Notes under the pieces: model-generated
The model's database searches: none
Told to the model about the DNA's origin: nothing
Seen by the model: the letters and a program-made list of their open reading frames with translations, nothing else
Origin: Phialophora verrucosa
Lineage: Eukaryota; Ascomycota; Eurotiomycetes; Chaetothyriales; Herpotrichiellaceae
Direction: 5' to 3'
Assembly: GCA_002099365.1 (NCBI GenBank)
Contig: MSED01000006.1
Location: forward strand, 1,364,001 to 1,428,000
Length of the DNA stretch: 64,000 bases
Program-made: the position numbers and the translations under genes
Shown here: piece by piece, positions 21,536 to 31,202 of the stretch
How the letters are laid out: each line of letters opens with the position of its first letter
Numbering within the stretch: position 1 is the first letter of the stretch

Positions 21536-23260
21536 CTACCGGACAACTTCAGCCAACATATCATCTGGCCACTTGGGCTCATCCACGCCATTGCCTCGCG
21601 TCCCAACATTGTATCTCAATTCGACTGTGCCCTCAGGAAACTGTAAAATGGGCTTGGGCACTCGAAAAATCAGCCCGTTCAAGGCGCTGGAGATTCTCTT
21701 GTGGAAGAAGTCCAGGTTGAGCACGGTCCCGTCTTTGCGCATCATTTCGATGTAGCGCGGAATGGTGTAATTCATACTGTGATAGTGTCGAAATACCTGG
21801 CGGCCGTTTCGTGCCCAGAGATCGTCCCAAACATGGCGCGGATACTCGCCGACCGTGAGCGCAAGCCACTGGTTGTAGTAGTTGAGCGATGTGTCGACCA
21901 AGTATGAACCACCATGGGCCGCTTGTTCCAAAAGTGCGTGGAGGGCACCACACGTGCCGATGATGCCGGTGCAGTAATCTGAGTTGGGAAACACTGGGGT
22001 CACGGCCTCGTCGTTGCCCATGGCCCGCCCGAAGCTGGTCGAAACGCCGGAATGGGCATCACTGATGGGCTGCCAGCCGCTGCGGTGCGCCAGCGGCCCG
22101 TCCCAGCCGAAGCAATTTTCACGGATGTAGATGAGGCCTCGGCCGCGATGCGTGACCATCTCGAGCACTTGCTCCTGGCCAAAGCCGTATTTGACCAACA
22201 CGTCGGGTCTGTAGCCATTGATAACTATGTCCGCGTCCATAATCAGGGCGCGAAGTTTCGATCGATCCTCTTCCTCCCGCAGGTCTAACGCACAATTCCA
22301 CTTGCCCCAGTTCAGGTCGGGGTGCAGACCGGAGAAGTCTGGAAGATGGGAGGCCGTCACTCTCATCACGCTGGCTCCTAATTCGGCGAGACCACGACCG
22401 ATAGCTGGCCCAGCAATGACCCGGGTAAGGTCGACGACCTTGAGCCCACCGAGCGGCCGCTTCGTGCTCGTGAAGCTGGTCGCTTTCCACCAGCCACCCG
22501 GCTGGTCGGAGCCCTCGTGCTTCGTGATGCGGTACAAGTCAACCGCAGCATTCGCCTTCCCTTGGGGGCTCGCAGAATATTCCTCGGTGCTCAAGCAGAT
22601 GGTCGCCGCCTGCCGGTACTCTTCTCCAAGGATATAGTCCCATTCGTCTGCCGTCTTTTCCTTCAAGCGCTCGATGAACGGAGCCCACGACTCCTCTACG
22701 GTCTGAATCTCCGGCATGTCACGCGGAAGACCGGCACCCTCGAGAGACGGATTGGGGTCGAGGCTGCCGTGAATGTGGAAGCAACGATCATCCTTTGTTT
22801 TGTAGATGTTGTTGACTGCTCGGCGGTAATGTGAGGATGCCATCTGATGTAGATCACAGTTTGGAAAATATGTCTTATACTTTTCTGACAGCTCACGGAT
22901 CGAAGTGGGCGTGATAGGTGCTGCGAAGTCCGGGTCGACTTCGAGAACCAAAGACGACATGAAAAAGAGTTGAGCATGGTCGGTGTTGATGGTAATGTGC
23001 TTGGGCTCCTCGTTATATTTCCGTCGGAGCAACGCATTGGTCATGACAGCTTCAAACCCTTTTAGAGAGGCAACGCTTTCTGCCAGCCTCCAGTTGATGG
23101 TGATGCTGGGCGCGGCCGAGCCTTCAAAGTGCACATACCTGGCCAGCTGCTTGCACTCGGAAGGCAAAGACTCCTGCAAACGGGACCCCAAGATCCCTGT
23201 TTCAAGTATGGATTTGGACTCCTCAGGTATAGAGTACGGCGTCGATTGATCGTTGACCAT
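21536..23260 (-). CDS. CaiB/BaiF-family CoA-transferase
   Basis: Intronless gene of 574 residues from the ATG at 23260; the open frame extends 24 codons upstream from a TTG. The N-terminal half is a fungal-type extension with weaker similarity. From about residue 271, GGLKVVDLTRVIAGP opens a family III CoA-transferase domain, with VINGYRPDVLVKYG and FPNSDYCTG, where Asp428 is the probable catalytic aspartate. Family III enzymes move CoA between carboxylic acids through an acyl-aspartyl anhydride; some are racemases. It would hand CoA to a pathway acid without ATP. The 3' end is 120 bases from the thioesterase stop (convergent). Confidence 0.9.
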   Translation of the reverse strand: MVNDQSTPYSIPEESKSILETGILGSRLQESLPSECKQLARYVHFEGSAAPSITINWRLAESVASLKGFEAVMTNALLRRKYNEEPKHITINTDHAQLFFMSSLVLEVDPDFAAPITPTSIRELSEKYKTYFPNCDLHQMASSHYRRAVNNIYKTKDDRCFHIHGSLDPNPSLEGAGLPRDMPEIQTVEESWAPFIERLKEKTADEWDYILGEEYRQAATICLSTEEYSASPQGKANAAVDLYRITKHEGSDQPGGWWKATSFTSTKRPLGGLKVVDLTRVIAGPAIGRGLAELGASVMRVTASHLPDFSGLHPDLNWGKWNCALDLREEEDRSKLRALIMDADIVINGYRPDVLVKYGFGQEQVLEMVTHRGRGLIYIRENCFGWDGPLAHRSGWQPISDAHSGVSTSFGRAMGNDEAVTPVFPNSDYCTGIIGTCGALHALLEQAAHGGSYLVDTSLNYYNQWLALTVGEYPRHVWDDLWARNGRQVFRHYHSMNYTIPRYIEMMRKDGTVLNLDFFHKRISSALNGLIFRVPKPILQFPEGTVELRYNVGTRGNGVDEPKWPDDMLAEVVR

Positions 23261-23756
23261 TCTCTCGGTTGGCTGCTGTCCCTGCTTTACTTCCCAAGTC
23301 TGTCGTGATGCACCGCTATACAATGGCTTCAATTTCTACTATCGCACGCACCTTCATGTCATAAGACATAATGTCCACTTGACCAAGAGAGTCGGGAACC
23401 GAAATCAACGAGCCTCTCGGTGCTCCGAGGCCTATTCGGCGGCAGTTCGAGGGCGAATGCTCTTGACATTCGGCCAGCCCCGCACAGCAACGGATGAGCC
23501 GACCCTCGAGGCAGCAAATAATAGATGACTTATGAGGCCAGCGTGGACTAAGCCTTTTTGTTGTCGGCCGATCGACTCTCAGCACGATTGCTCACCAGTC
23601 CGCGCACAGAGGCCCGGCGAAGGGACCTGGAGGCTAGCAGTTGGTTGTTGTCAGTGGATTTACAACAGGCATAATGCTCTGCGTGATTCTAAGACTATTT
23701 CGTGTTCCAACGTTTACGCGAATAATGCAAGGACCTACCCTCGGTCCCGAGCACCG

Positions 23757-24031
23757 TGTTGAGCTGAGGGGATGTTTGCATTCATATATGTATGTGTCAT
23801 TGTGGTGTCTGTCTGTCTCTTTACAGAGGTCTTTGCGCCTTCTTATATATCTGACAGACGCCTGTGCCTCTCTGCCTCAACACCGCCGCCGAGGCACCTC
23901 TGAGGCACTCGGGGGCACACTGAGGCACTCTTGAGGCACTCTTGAGACACGCCGTTGTCTCAAAAGGTCTTCTCTGCCTTTTTGGGTATAACGGCGCCGA
24001 CGAGGTGCCTCGGAGTGTGCTCGGTTCAACA
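23757..24031. mobile_element. Possible solo LTR (275 bp)
   Basis: The element begins TGTTGA and ends TCAACA, a perfect 6-base terminal inverted repeat of the usual LTR form. The flanking five bases are CACCG (23752-23756) and CATCG (24032-24036), a near target-site duplication with one mismatch. Inside are TATA-like stretches (23787 and about 23853) and repeats of TGAGGCACTC. No gag, pol or integrase frame lies beside it. A short inverted-repeat DNA element is the alternative. Confidence 0.45.
23891..23951. repeat. Short GAGGCACTC-type tandem repeats
   Basis: TGAGGCACTC appears at 23901-23910, 23921-23930 and 23932-23941, with degenerate copies on either side. An inverted relative (GAGGTGCCTCGGAGTG) lies at about 24002-24017, so the block could form a hairpin within the LTR-like element. 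Confidence 0.6.
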
Positions 24032-24467
24032 CATCGAGGTTACTGCCTCGCCCCCCGCTAGGGAGTGGTATCTGGGTCGACACCAGTATCGAAATAGGTT
24101 GAGCCCAGGTCAATGATCTCCTATCTTACCGCAGTATTGGTTGTGAACTTACCTAGTCTAACTTACCTGATTGAGCTAGAGCAAGTTAATTCAGCTGCAA
24201 TTCTGTTCATTAGAACTTTCAGAAATAAGACAGCGAAAGGGTCTGACTAGTATAGATTTCGTGACAAAATGAGAGCCATACTGCTATGGAAGTCCATGTG
24301 CTCCAAACCATGCCCATATACACGACTTTCCCAACCAAGACCAGAGCCAACACGGCATTGCTGAAACAATGAGGAAAAGGATGTGAGCACCGGAGTAATT
24401 TTCAAAGACCCCAGGGGAGGAACGGTCCATCCATTCGCCGCTCAAGGTAATTTAGTCAAAGCACCGT

Positions 24468-26802
24468 CTACAATACCGCTTCTTTTGCAAGGAATCGTTG
24501 TGGGATATGCACATGCCGGGCTCTCAAATATTCGGCGAGATTCTAGCATAATTGTGTCAGCGGACGTTTGAGTTTGGACGATATGTAGCTCTACCTTGCC
24601 CAGTGCGTCCACCTTGACAGAGGTGCTGACCCCAGCCCCCAGAAGACCGTGGATGACAAAATGGACTGCTCGAATTCCGGGAAATTCGCAGCGCTCAATA
24701 TACGTTTCTGACGTAGCGTCGCGTGCGAGAAGTCCTAGCGGAATAAGATCAGTCATTCTAACGCTTTCCAGACCTATCTAGACAATAGAAACTTACCTCT
24801 CAAAATCTTCGTTGTGAGAAAGCTCCTTAGCCAGTCATACTTCTGTGCTTCATCAAGACCGCGAGGAATGAAAAACCCGATGTTGACATTAGCACCTTTG
24901 TCCCCGCTTCGAGCATAAACAACCAACCCGAGCGGCGCCTTGACAGTTGATCCGAACGCCGACAGCGGTGTCGGATCCCTTGGCTGGTAGTCTGGCTGTG
25001 ATGGAAGCTGACATATGGGGGTGTAGACTTCGTGCCTGGGAACAAAAAAGCTTTTCCCTTTCCCGCTGGGAGAAACAAAGTGGACAGACAACTGCACATG
25101 ACTCTGCTTGATCAATCCAGGGAAGTAGGTGCACAGCAACTTCGGCTCTGCCATTCTGAAGTCCACGTTGGCCGTGAGGCCTGGATATCCCGACAGCTGG
25201 TTGCTCATGAGAGGTCCCAAGAAGCGCCCCGGTGTCAGGAGTTTTGGATCCTTTGCTTGAGCAAGAACTCGAAGCTGCAAAGTCGCTTCAAGCTGGCTGT
25301 TTGGATCCTCTTTTGGAGTTCCATAGAGCTGAAAGTCGAGCACATCGTACTGACTGGTATCCAGCATTCTCCGGGACATGATCTCAAAGCTGTCGACCTT
25401 TTCTTTCGTATCAAGCCCCGTGACGTACACAGAGAACTCGGCTTGATACCCTCCCAACGCCATCAACGCTATCTTAAGGGTCGCTGGAGCAAGCATGCCT
25501 ACCGTGCCAATCAGTAACGGTCTTGCAAACCCCCGAAAGAAAAGATGGTGTCGTGGGCGAGTGAAACAAACCTTTGAACCCAGAGATATGTACTTGGTTA
25601 TGGCCAACCTGCTCGAACCGTATTTTGGATAGATCGGCGATGACATCGGGATTGTAGTAGAATGGCCCTTGGATCTCATAGACCAGCTGACCTCGCACTG
25701 TGTCCACCGTTACACTATTGATATCGTCAACCAAGGTCCAAAGACGTTGCACGCGAGCAAGCAGAGACAAACGCACACTCCATTCTGGTTCTCATGGCTC
25801 TGGATGATGCTGGTCCCATCTATTGCAATGGCGGCAATGGGAAATGACAGGTCGTAGTAGTTAGGAAATAGGCTCTTAAACCCTCCAAAATTGCCGCCAG
25901 TCTACATGAGCATTTGTGAGCCGCGTCGACAAACAGGATCTCGGCCGTCTGGGGCTCACCACATAGCAGCCGCATTCTATCAAATGCCCGGCAACAAGTG
26001 AGCCGGCCAATCTGTCCACATCAGTCCGACTCCAGCTGTGCCACCAGGCAGCAATTCCCATGACCTTTGAGGATTAGCTTTAGAAGCGATGTAAGGGGGG
26101 AAGCTTCCAATACCGTGCTTGCATCTGTGCACCGTCCACAGATGACAATATCAGCGCCCTCCTGCAACGCTTGTACAATCCCCCAGCAACCAACGTAAGC
26201 GGTGGCCAAGATGATTTCGGGGTACTTCTGCTTCCACGTCTCGAAGTCGCCGGTTGCCCTGGTCAAAGGCTTGATATCGAGGCTGTTAATGCGTGGAAGT
26301 AAATCATCACCAATAACGTAGGCGACCTTCCTCTGGCAACCCCGAGAAGAAAGCAGTTTCTGGACCTCGTCCGCCAATCCTTTGGGGTTGAGACTGCCGG
26401 CATTCACCGCAATTCGTAGGTTTGGGTTTCTGTACGATGCGTATTCGTCGAAGGCGTCCCTGAGAGAGTACAGGAACCCGGGCTCATAACCACCTTTCTT
26501 ACCGGCTCGCACCTGTAGCGACCTTGAAGCCAAATTAAACTATCAGATATCAGCAATGCGGAGGTCGAGTGGCAGGATTGAGGGGGGCAAAGCGACACCT
26601 CTGACAGCCAGTCGCCGATGATGGCATCTACCGTCGTTTTGCCTTTCAACATCGACTTCAACCCTGCGTCTCAGATTTAGGCTTCTTGACAAATTCCATC
26701 AGGTTTTCATTGCTGCTCACCGTCTAACCGGTCCCCGGTCGATCCGGAAACATTGCCAATCAGGACCGGTCTTGATCCTCTCTCAGCCACGGCTGCAGTC
26801 AT
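24468..26802 (-). CDS. AtuA-like protein (DUF1446 family)
   Basis: Nine exons, complement(24468-24542, 24595-24734, 24797-25498, 25572-25714, 25777-25901, 25960-26064, 26114-26539, 26599-26663, 26721-26802), encode about 620 residues; every join keeps frame. The N-terminal DUF1446 domain has VLIGNVSGSTGDR, TVDAIIGDWLSE, NAGSLNPKGLA, ICGRCTDAS, WWHSWSR, GHLIECG and TGGNFGGFKSLFPNYYD. The C-terminal part (ARSGDKGANVNIGFF and GKNLAEYLRARHV) matches the AtuA-like ferredoxin-fold domain. The bacterial family member AtuA belongs to the acyclic terpene (citronellol/geraniol) utilisation locus; its biochemical role is poorly defined. Next to a CoA-transferase and CoA ligase, it supports catabolism of a branched or isoprenoid acyl-CoA. 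Confidence 0.9.
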
Positions 26803-27445
26803 TCTAGAAAATCGTTCACTTATGCTGGAGTAAACTTTTCTTACGGAAAGCCGATGAGGTGGGAAGTTGCTGTTGTTTTGGTGCTTCGCTTTCTGGTTGC
26901 CAATTCACCTTCCGCAGCTGCATCTTCGATAAGGCTCATATGCAAGCCGCCTAAGTTGCCCTGGACACTCAGCTTGAGGCCCGTAAATGGGCAGCTTTGC
27001 TCGGTAATGCCCCATTTCGCTCCGAGTGATTAACGCCGAGGCTCTTCACAAGTGACTTTTGTCTTGCTTTCCTCGGCGTTCGACACTTCTGGGGAATTGA
27101 CCGGTACGTTCCAGCCGTGTCAGCCATTGAAACCAGCCATTGAAACAGCTATTGTAAAGCGTACAACTTTACAACTGCGCTCGAAGTCTTGGCGCTCTGT
27201 AAATATTTACCGTCAGTTCCTCCATCGTCTATGCTACCATGATCCCGTTCTCCTCCCCAATGGAAAGGACGACTAGGCTACAAGGACAGACTGCCTTTTC
27301 TCAATGCTCATTTATCTCTGAAACATTCTTCGCAAGGTGTATAAGGACTCTGAGGGTGGCCAAGAAGACCGATATGGGCCGTCAAATGCTGAAATCGATT
27401 TAAAAGGCTCACCAACGCCTGTATGTTGCTGCTCAACGGGGTTTT
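26803..27445. other. Intergenic, promoter of AtuA-like gene
   Basis: About 640 bases lie upstream of the AtuA-like gene and downstream of the hydrolase stop. Nothing coding is recognised. Confidence 0.5.
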
Positions 27446-28616
27446 TCAAGGCGCTACATGATCTTTGACCCATTCAATTATCAGATCATCAGTCTTGCGC
27501 CGCACAGCCGGGTCAGTGAAGTTGGAACCCATAGCGTAGATGTGGAGCTGGGCCCATTCAATGACCAGCCTGTACTCCAGGCCTGCCTTCTGGCATAGCT
27601 CTGCCCACTGCTCCGAGTCTCGACGTGCAAATTCGGCACCTCCCGTGAATATCAGCTGTGGACTTAGATCTTGCAACTCATCAGGCTGGCGACAGAGTGG
27701 GTTGACTTCGGGGGACTCCGGTGACATATCCCCGATGAACAGTCTAACCAGTCCGGGAACTGCGTTGTTCGCCTGGAGAAAGTAGTCGCTTTCGACAGCG
27801 GCATTACCTCCTTCATGGGCCTTCAAGGTCATGTCAATCCAGGGAGAGACCAAAACCATTGCCGCCGGCTGTGGGAGATTGAGCCGTTTCAGCTCCAAGC
27901 TGGCAAGAATACATAATCCGCCTGGGATGCCCTGTCAGCAAAAGCCATTGTGGTATACGTGGAGACGCCTAACCCCCCGCAGAGTCACCCATGAATATGA
28001 TATTCCCGGGCGCAATGTCACTGCTCAGGAGACAACGGTAAGCCTCAATGAAGGCATCTCTCTGTGCGGGATGGCTTTTTTTGGTCGAGAGAGCTTGAGA
28101 GGACGCGTCAGCTCACAGCTCACGGACCAAAACAGCCACTGCATGGAGAAACTCACGGTATTCCACCGTGTAAAAAGCTAGATCCAGGGATCTCTTCCTC
28201 GCGCTAGCTAACCACCGTTCCATGTAGTTCAAGTACATCCTCGCTTCGCCACGGGCATAGCCTCCGCCATGCGCATATAGGACGACGCATCTTTGTGTTG
28301 CGCCCTCCCCCTTCCGTGCAAAGTCGGAAAGATGGCGCGTTCCGGGGATTAGATATGCGGGAACACTCTCATCGACTTTGCGAGCCCGTCTACGGGAAAT
28401 GTTCCCTACCGGCAGTCTATGCGTCAGATCCGGAAATGTGAGTGACGCAGACGAGAGATATGCCCGCTGTAACTGCAGTCGGAGAGGTTGATAGACTGGA
28501 AAGTGCGGAAGTAACAATCGTCTCAAGAGCACAAGGAAGGCCTGGGACAGAAACGAATGCATGAACAGCAGGGCTTGCAGTGGATGTTTCAAGATCAAGA
28601 GCAGAAGATTAGCCAT
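27446..28616 (-). CDS. HSL-type alpha/beta hydrolase (esterase)
   Basis: Exons complement(27446-27921, 27974-28093, 28157-28616) encode 351 residues. The N-terminus has a hydrophobic stretch (LLLLILKHPLQALLF and more), suggesting a membrane anchor. The oxyanion-hole motif HGGGY is at about 116-120, and the nucleophile elbow GDSAGG at about 189-194 carries Ser191. A late Asp in the PQLIFTGGAEFARRDSE region and His in the WAQLHIYAM region complete a likely triad. It resembles hormone-sensitive-lipase-type carboxylesterases. The second exon begins directly after CTCAAG and restores VEYPLSTKKSHPAQRDAF, which fixes the splice. It could cleave the ester made by the Baeyer-Villiger enzyme. Divergent from the small gene at 28946. 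Confidence 0.88.
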
Positions 28617-28945
28617 GACGCAGGAAGTCAACACTTGTCGTTGGGCTCTCAGGAGGGAAGTGAATCAGCCAGCCTGTTTGTGTTCAGGACCATTACTACT
28701 ATTCTGGTTGTCGTGGGTTGAATTCAATCTCCAGTGGATGCGGGGATCTTGATCTTGGGACCGACAAGCCGAGACACAAATCCTCGGCTTGACGTCGGTG
28801 TCGAAGCCGGAGGCCGAGAGGCGATGCTTCTCCGAATGGCAATCCAGCACGCCAACATATGTCCTAACCCGGACGATTGCAATGTCCGTTGTTCTGACTT
28901 GAATGATCTAAAAGCTACGTGTACGAGGACCTCCAGAAATCGGCC
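28617..28945. promoter_or_regulatory. Divergent promoter, hydrolase and small unknown gene
   Basis: These 329 bases lie between divergent start codons. No motif stands out. Confidence 0.4.
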
Positions 28946-29427
28946 ATGGCTTCCAACGCAGATCTACCGACCCTTGTCCTGGACGGGGTGGTACGGTATA
29001 CAATTATGCCATCTGATGAGGACGGCGGAGAACCCACGTTGGAGGCCAAATGGGTTTCGACGCGCATCCTCCCCTCCAAGCAGACAGGGGCAGGCCGTGC
29101 CGTTCGAAGACTCCCAAGAGGGTCCGGCTCGCAGGCGGCATCTCCCTTCACCGGAGCTTGGACAATCGAGTATTATGGACCGGATAGGAAACTGGCAGTA
29201 ACACCCTTCTTGTTGGATCTGGAGAAACAAGGCGAGGTATGTTCTCTCATTTCCAGCCTCTAGCGTGAATTTGCGGGGCGAGTCTAGGTATGAATGGTGT
29301 TAAAAGTGTTGCGCAGCTCTATTACGGGAAATGGGCCGACCCTAACGGACGGCCTCTCTTGGAAGGCTTTGGCTTCGAAGATGACGGAAAACTGTACATG
29401 AGATACGGTGATCGGAGGGTTGACTAA
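28946..29427 (+). CDS. Small protein of unknown function (133 aa)
   Basis: Exons 28946-29236 and 29317-29427 encode 133 residues, starting MASNADLPTLVLDGVVRYT. The GAG|GTATGT donor and GCGCAG acceptor keep frame. It is soluble, with no signal peptide or membrane segment. It has a strand-rich pattern with aromatic residues (GAWTIEYYGPDRKL, LYYGKWADP, GFGFEDDGKLYMRYG), which would fit a small beta-rich fold. I do not recognise the family. It is divergent from the esterase and convergent with the SDR 152 bases away, so it sits inside the putative pathway cluster. It may be a small pathway enzyme. Confidence 0.65.
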
Positions 29428-29579
29428 TACTACGCACTGGGGCTGGACAGACCGCAAAACAACACTATGAATGCGGGATTCTGTGACATGTAGTTTTCCT
29501 ATCCTGGGAGATTCTAAGGCAGACCTTGCCGTGAATCAATTGCACCTATTGCTTGCCTGAAAACTTGCTAAGCCCTCTC

Positions 29580-30848
29580 TCACTGACTCTCAGCTTTGAC
29601 AGCCAACCGGTGAGACGTTTTCAGCAGGATGTCCTGCAGTCTGTCAAGATATTCCCCATCCTCATAGTCGTCTTTACCTAGATCAATATACCCATGGGGG
29701 GCCGCAGCATCACGAGGCACAATTCCAAAAGACCGGCCTGTCATGACTTATCAGCGGCGTACTTCGCGTTATTGAACGAGTATCACCGGAAGGCACTTAC
29801 CGTTAATGGTGGGGGTCGAAGCGATTTTGAGCCACGCCCCAGCTGCGTCGGCAGCCTCTGCAAACACAATGCCTTTGCTTTTGCAGTACTCCTGAACTGT
29901 TGGACTGAGTATCGTCGTACCAACATACCTATCAAGACCAGTCAGGACATGAAGCCATCCACGCGGGGAAGCAGGCATACCATGGGCCTGTGAGGTTCAT
30001 CCGAACACCATCCACAGCCGTAGTCCTTCGGACACATCTCATCAACGCCCGGCATCCCCATTTGGATGCCATGTACTGGGGAATGCCAGGCACGTCGAGG
30101 AATCCGACCAAGCTGGCGTTTACAATAAAGCAGCGATCATGATTGTCATCAAGAGGATGCTTCATGAAATAGTGGCGAGCCAGCTTCAATGTGTACAAGA
30201 CTCCCAGCAGATCGATGTTGACGATCTTTAGCTGTGGCTTGACCGGTTCTTCAGTGTCTGGACTCTTTTAGATTGATGCTGCGAGCGATTGACGATCAAC
30301 TCGTCAGATTCTACACCATACCTTCGATGTTGAAGACATCGTCCGGCCCACTGATACCAGCATTGGCAACTACTATGTCAATGCTCTTTCGCGGAGATTT
30401 GCTGATGGCCAGCTTGAACATGGCCAGTTGAACTTCCCACGACGTGACGTCGCAACGGATGAAGGTAGCGTTGCTGACTGCCCGTCAGCTGTGATGCCAC
30501 TTTTGGGGCGAACCTACGGTTTTAATTCTGCCTCGAGCTTCAAGCCACTCTGTTCATCTAGATCTCCAAATGTGACATGTGCGCTTCCCAAGATCAAAGC
30601 ATCAGCTCAGTGTTCGACTAGAGTAGTTCAGAAGCATTACCCAGCGGTAACAAAAGCCCGCACCCCTTCCTCACCCATTCCTTTCGCCCCTGTCCGATAC
30701 CTGTTAGCATGTTGATTGTTGCTAGTGAAAACAATAATGTATAGAGGCAAGTACCTCCAGTGACGATAACGCCCTTCCCAGCCAGATTTCCCGGCTTCGA
30801 GGCCATGACACAATCGATAACTCCTTTCTGATATGATGGGTAAGCCAT
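29580..30848 (-). CDS. Short-chain dehydrogenase/reductase
   Basis: Seven exons, complement(29580-29737, 29801-29928, 29981-30257, 30322-30473, 30518-30583, 30641-30689, 30755-30848), encode about 307 residues. The nucleotide loop TGGAKGMG is at about 30-37, NAG at 107-109, Ser169 in VNASLVG, and Tyr182-x3-Lys186 in QYMASKWG. All catalytic residues are present. Asp56 after the second strand (FGDLD) fits NAD use. The C-terminus is about 40 residues longer than usual. The splice at 30322/30257 has an alternative in-frame pair; I chose the stronger GTATGG donor. It is probably an alcohol dehydrogenase. Divergent from the lactonase-like gene at 31203, which suggests joint control. Confidence 0.87.
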
Positions 30849-31202
30849 GGTGGAGGACTTGTACCTGAGACCGTTGAACCAGGGGTTGCTAAGCTGTCTG
30901 GAAGGTGAACAAAATCAAACTTTGGTCTTGGTTTAATGTTCTATGTTTTGGTGCCTCGCCGATGCGTCTATCGCCGATGCGTTTACACTGAGATATTGGC
31001 CGGGGATCTCGGTCTCGGGATGGATCTCTTGGCAACGGGAAGGCTTGTTTTGGGGGAGGCCCTCGGATTTTCCGACACCGCGACCGAACCGAGCCTGAAA
31101 CTTGTAAAAGAGTTCCTTCGGCTGGGAGATGGAGGGAGGCTGGGCAGCTCGCGAGGACACCTCTGATAAAGGACAAGGACTCAGTGACTCGTGGTACCAT
31201 AG
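30849..31202. promoter_or_regulatory. Divergent SDR/lactonase-like promoter
   Basis: This 354-base region lies between the starts of the SDR and the MBL hydrolase. It includes a short direct repeat, CGCCGATGCGT followed by CGCCGATGCG, at about 30957-30980. Confidence 0.5.

Larger units (their letters stand above)
23261..24467. other. 1.2-kb intergenic region containing LTR-like element
   Basis: Upstream region of the CoA-transferase and 3' region of the AtuA-like gene. It holds the LTR-like element at 23757-24031. No other gene is seen. Confidence 0.5.

Noticed and set aside
21536..23332. Longer start for the CoA-transferase at 23332
   Set aside because: The codon is TTG; the ATG at 23260 is the first proper start.
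24060..24075. tRNA-primer-binding site (TGGTATC) after the LTR-like element
   Set aside because: It lies more than 30 bases from the element end and is followed by no retroelement frame; too weak to claim an internal region.
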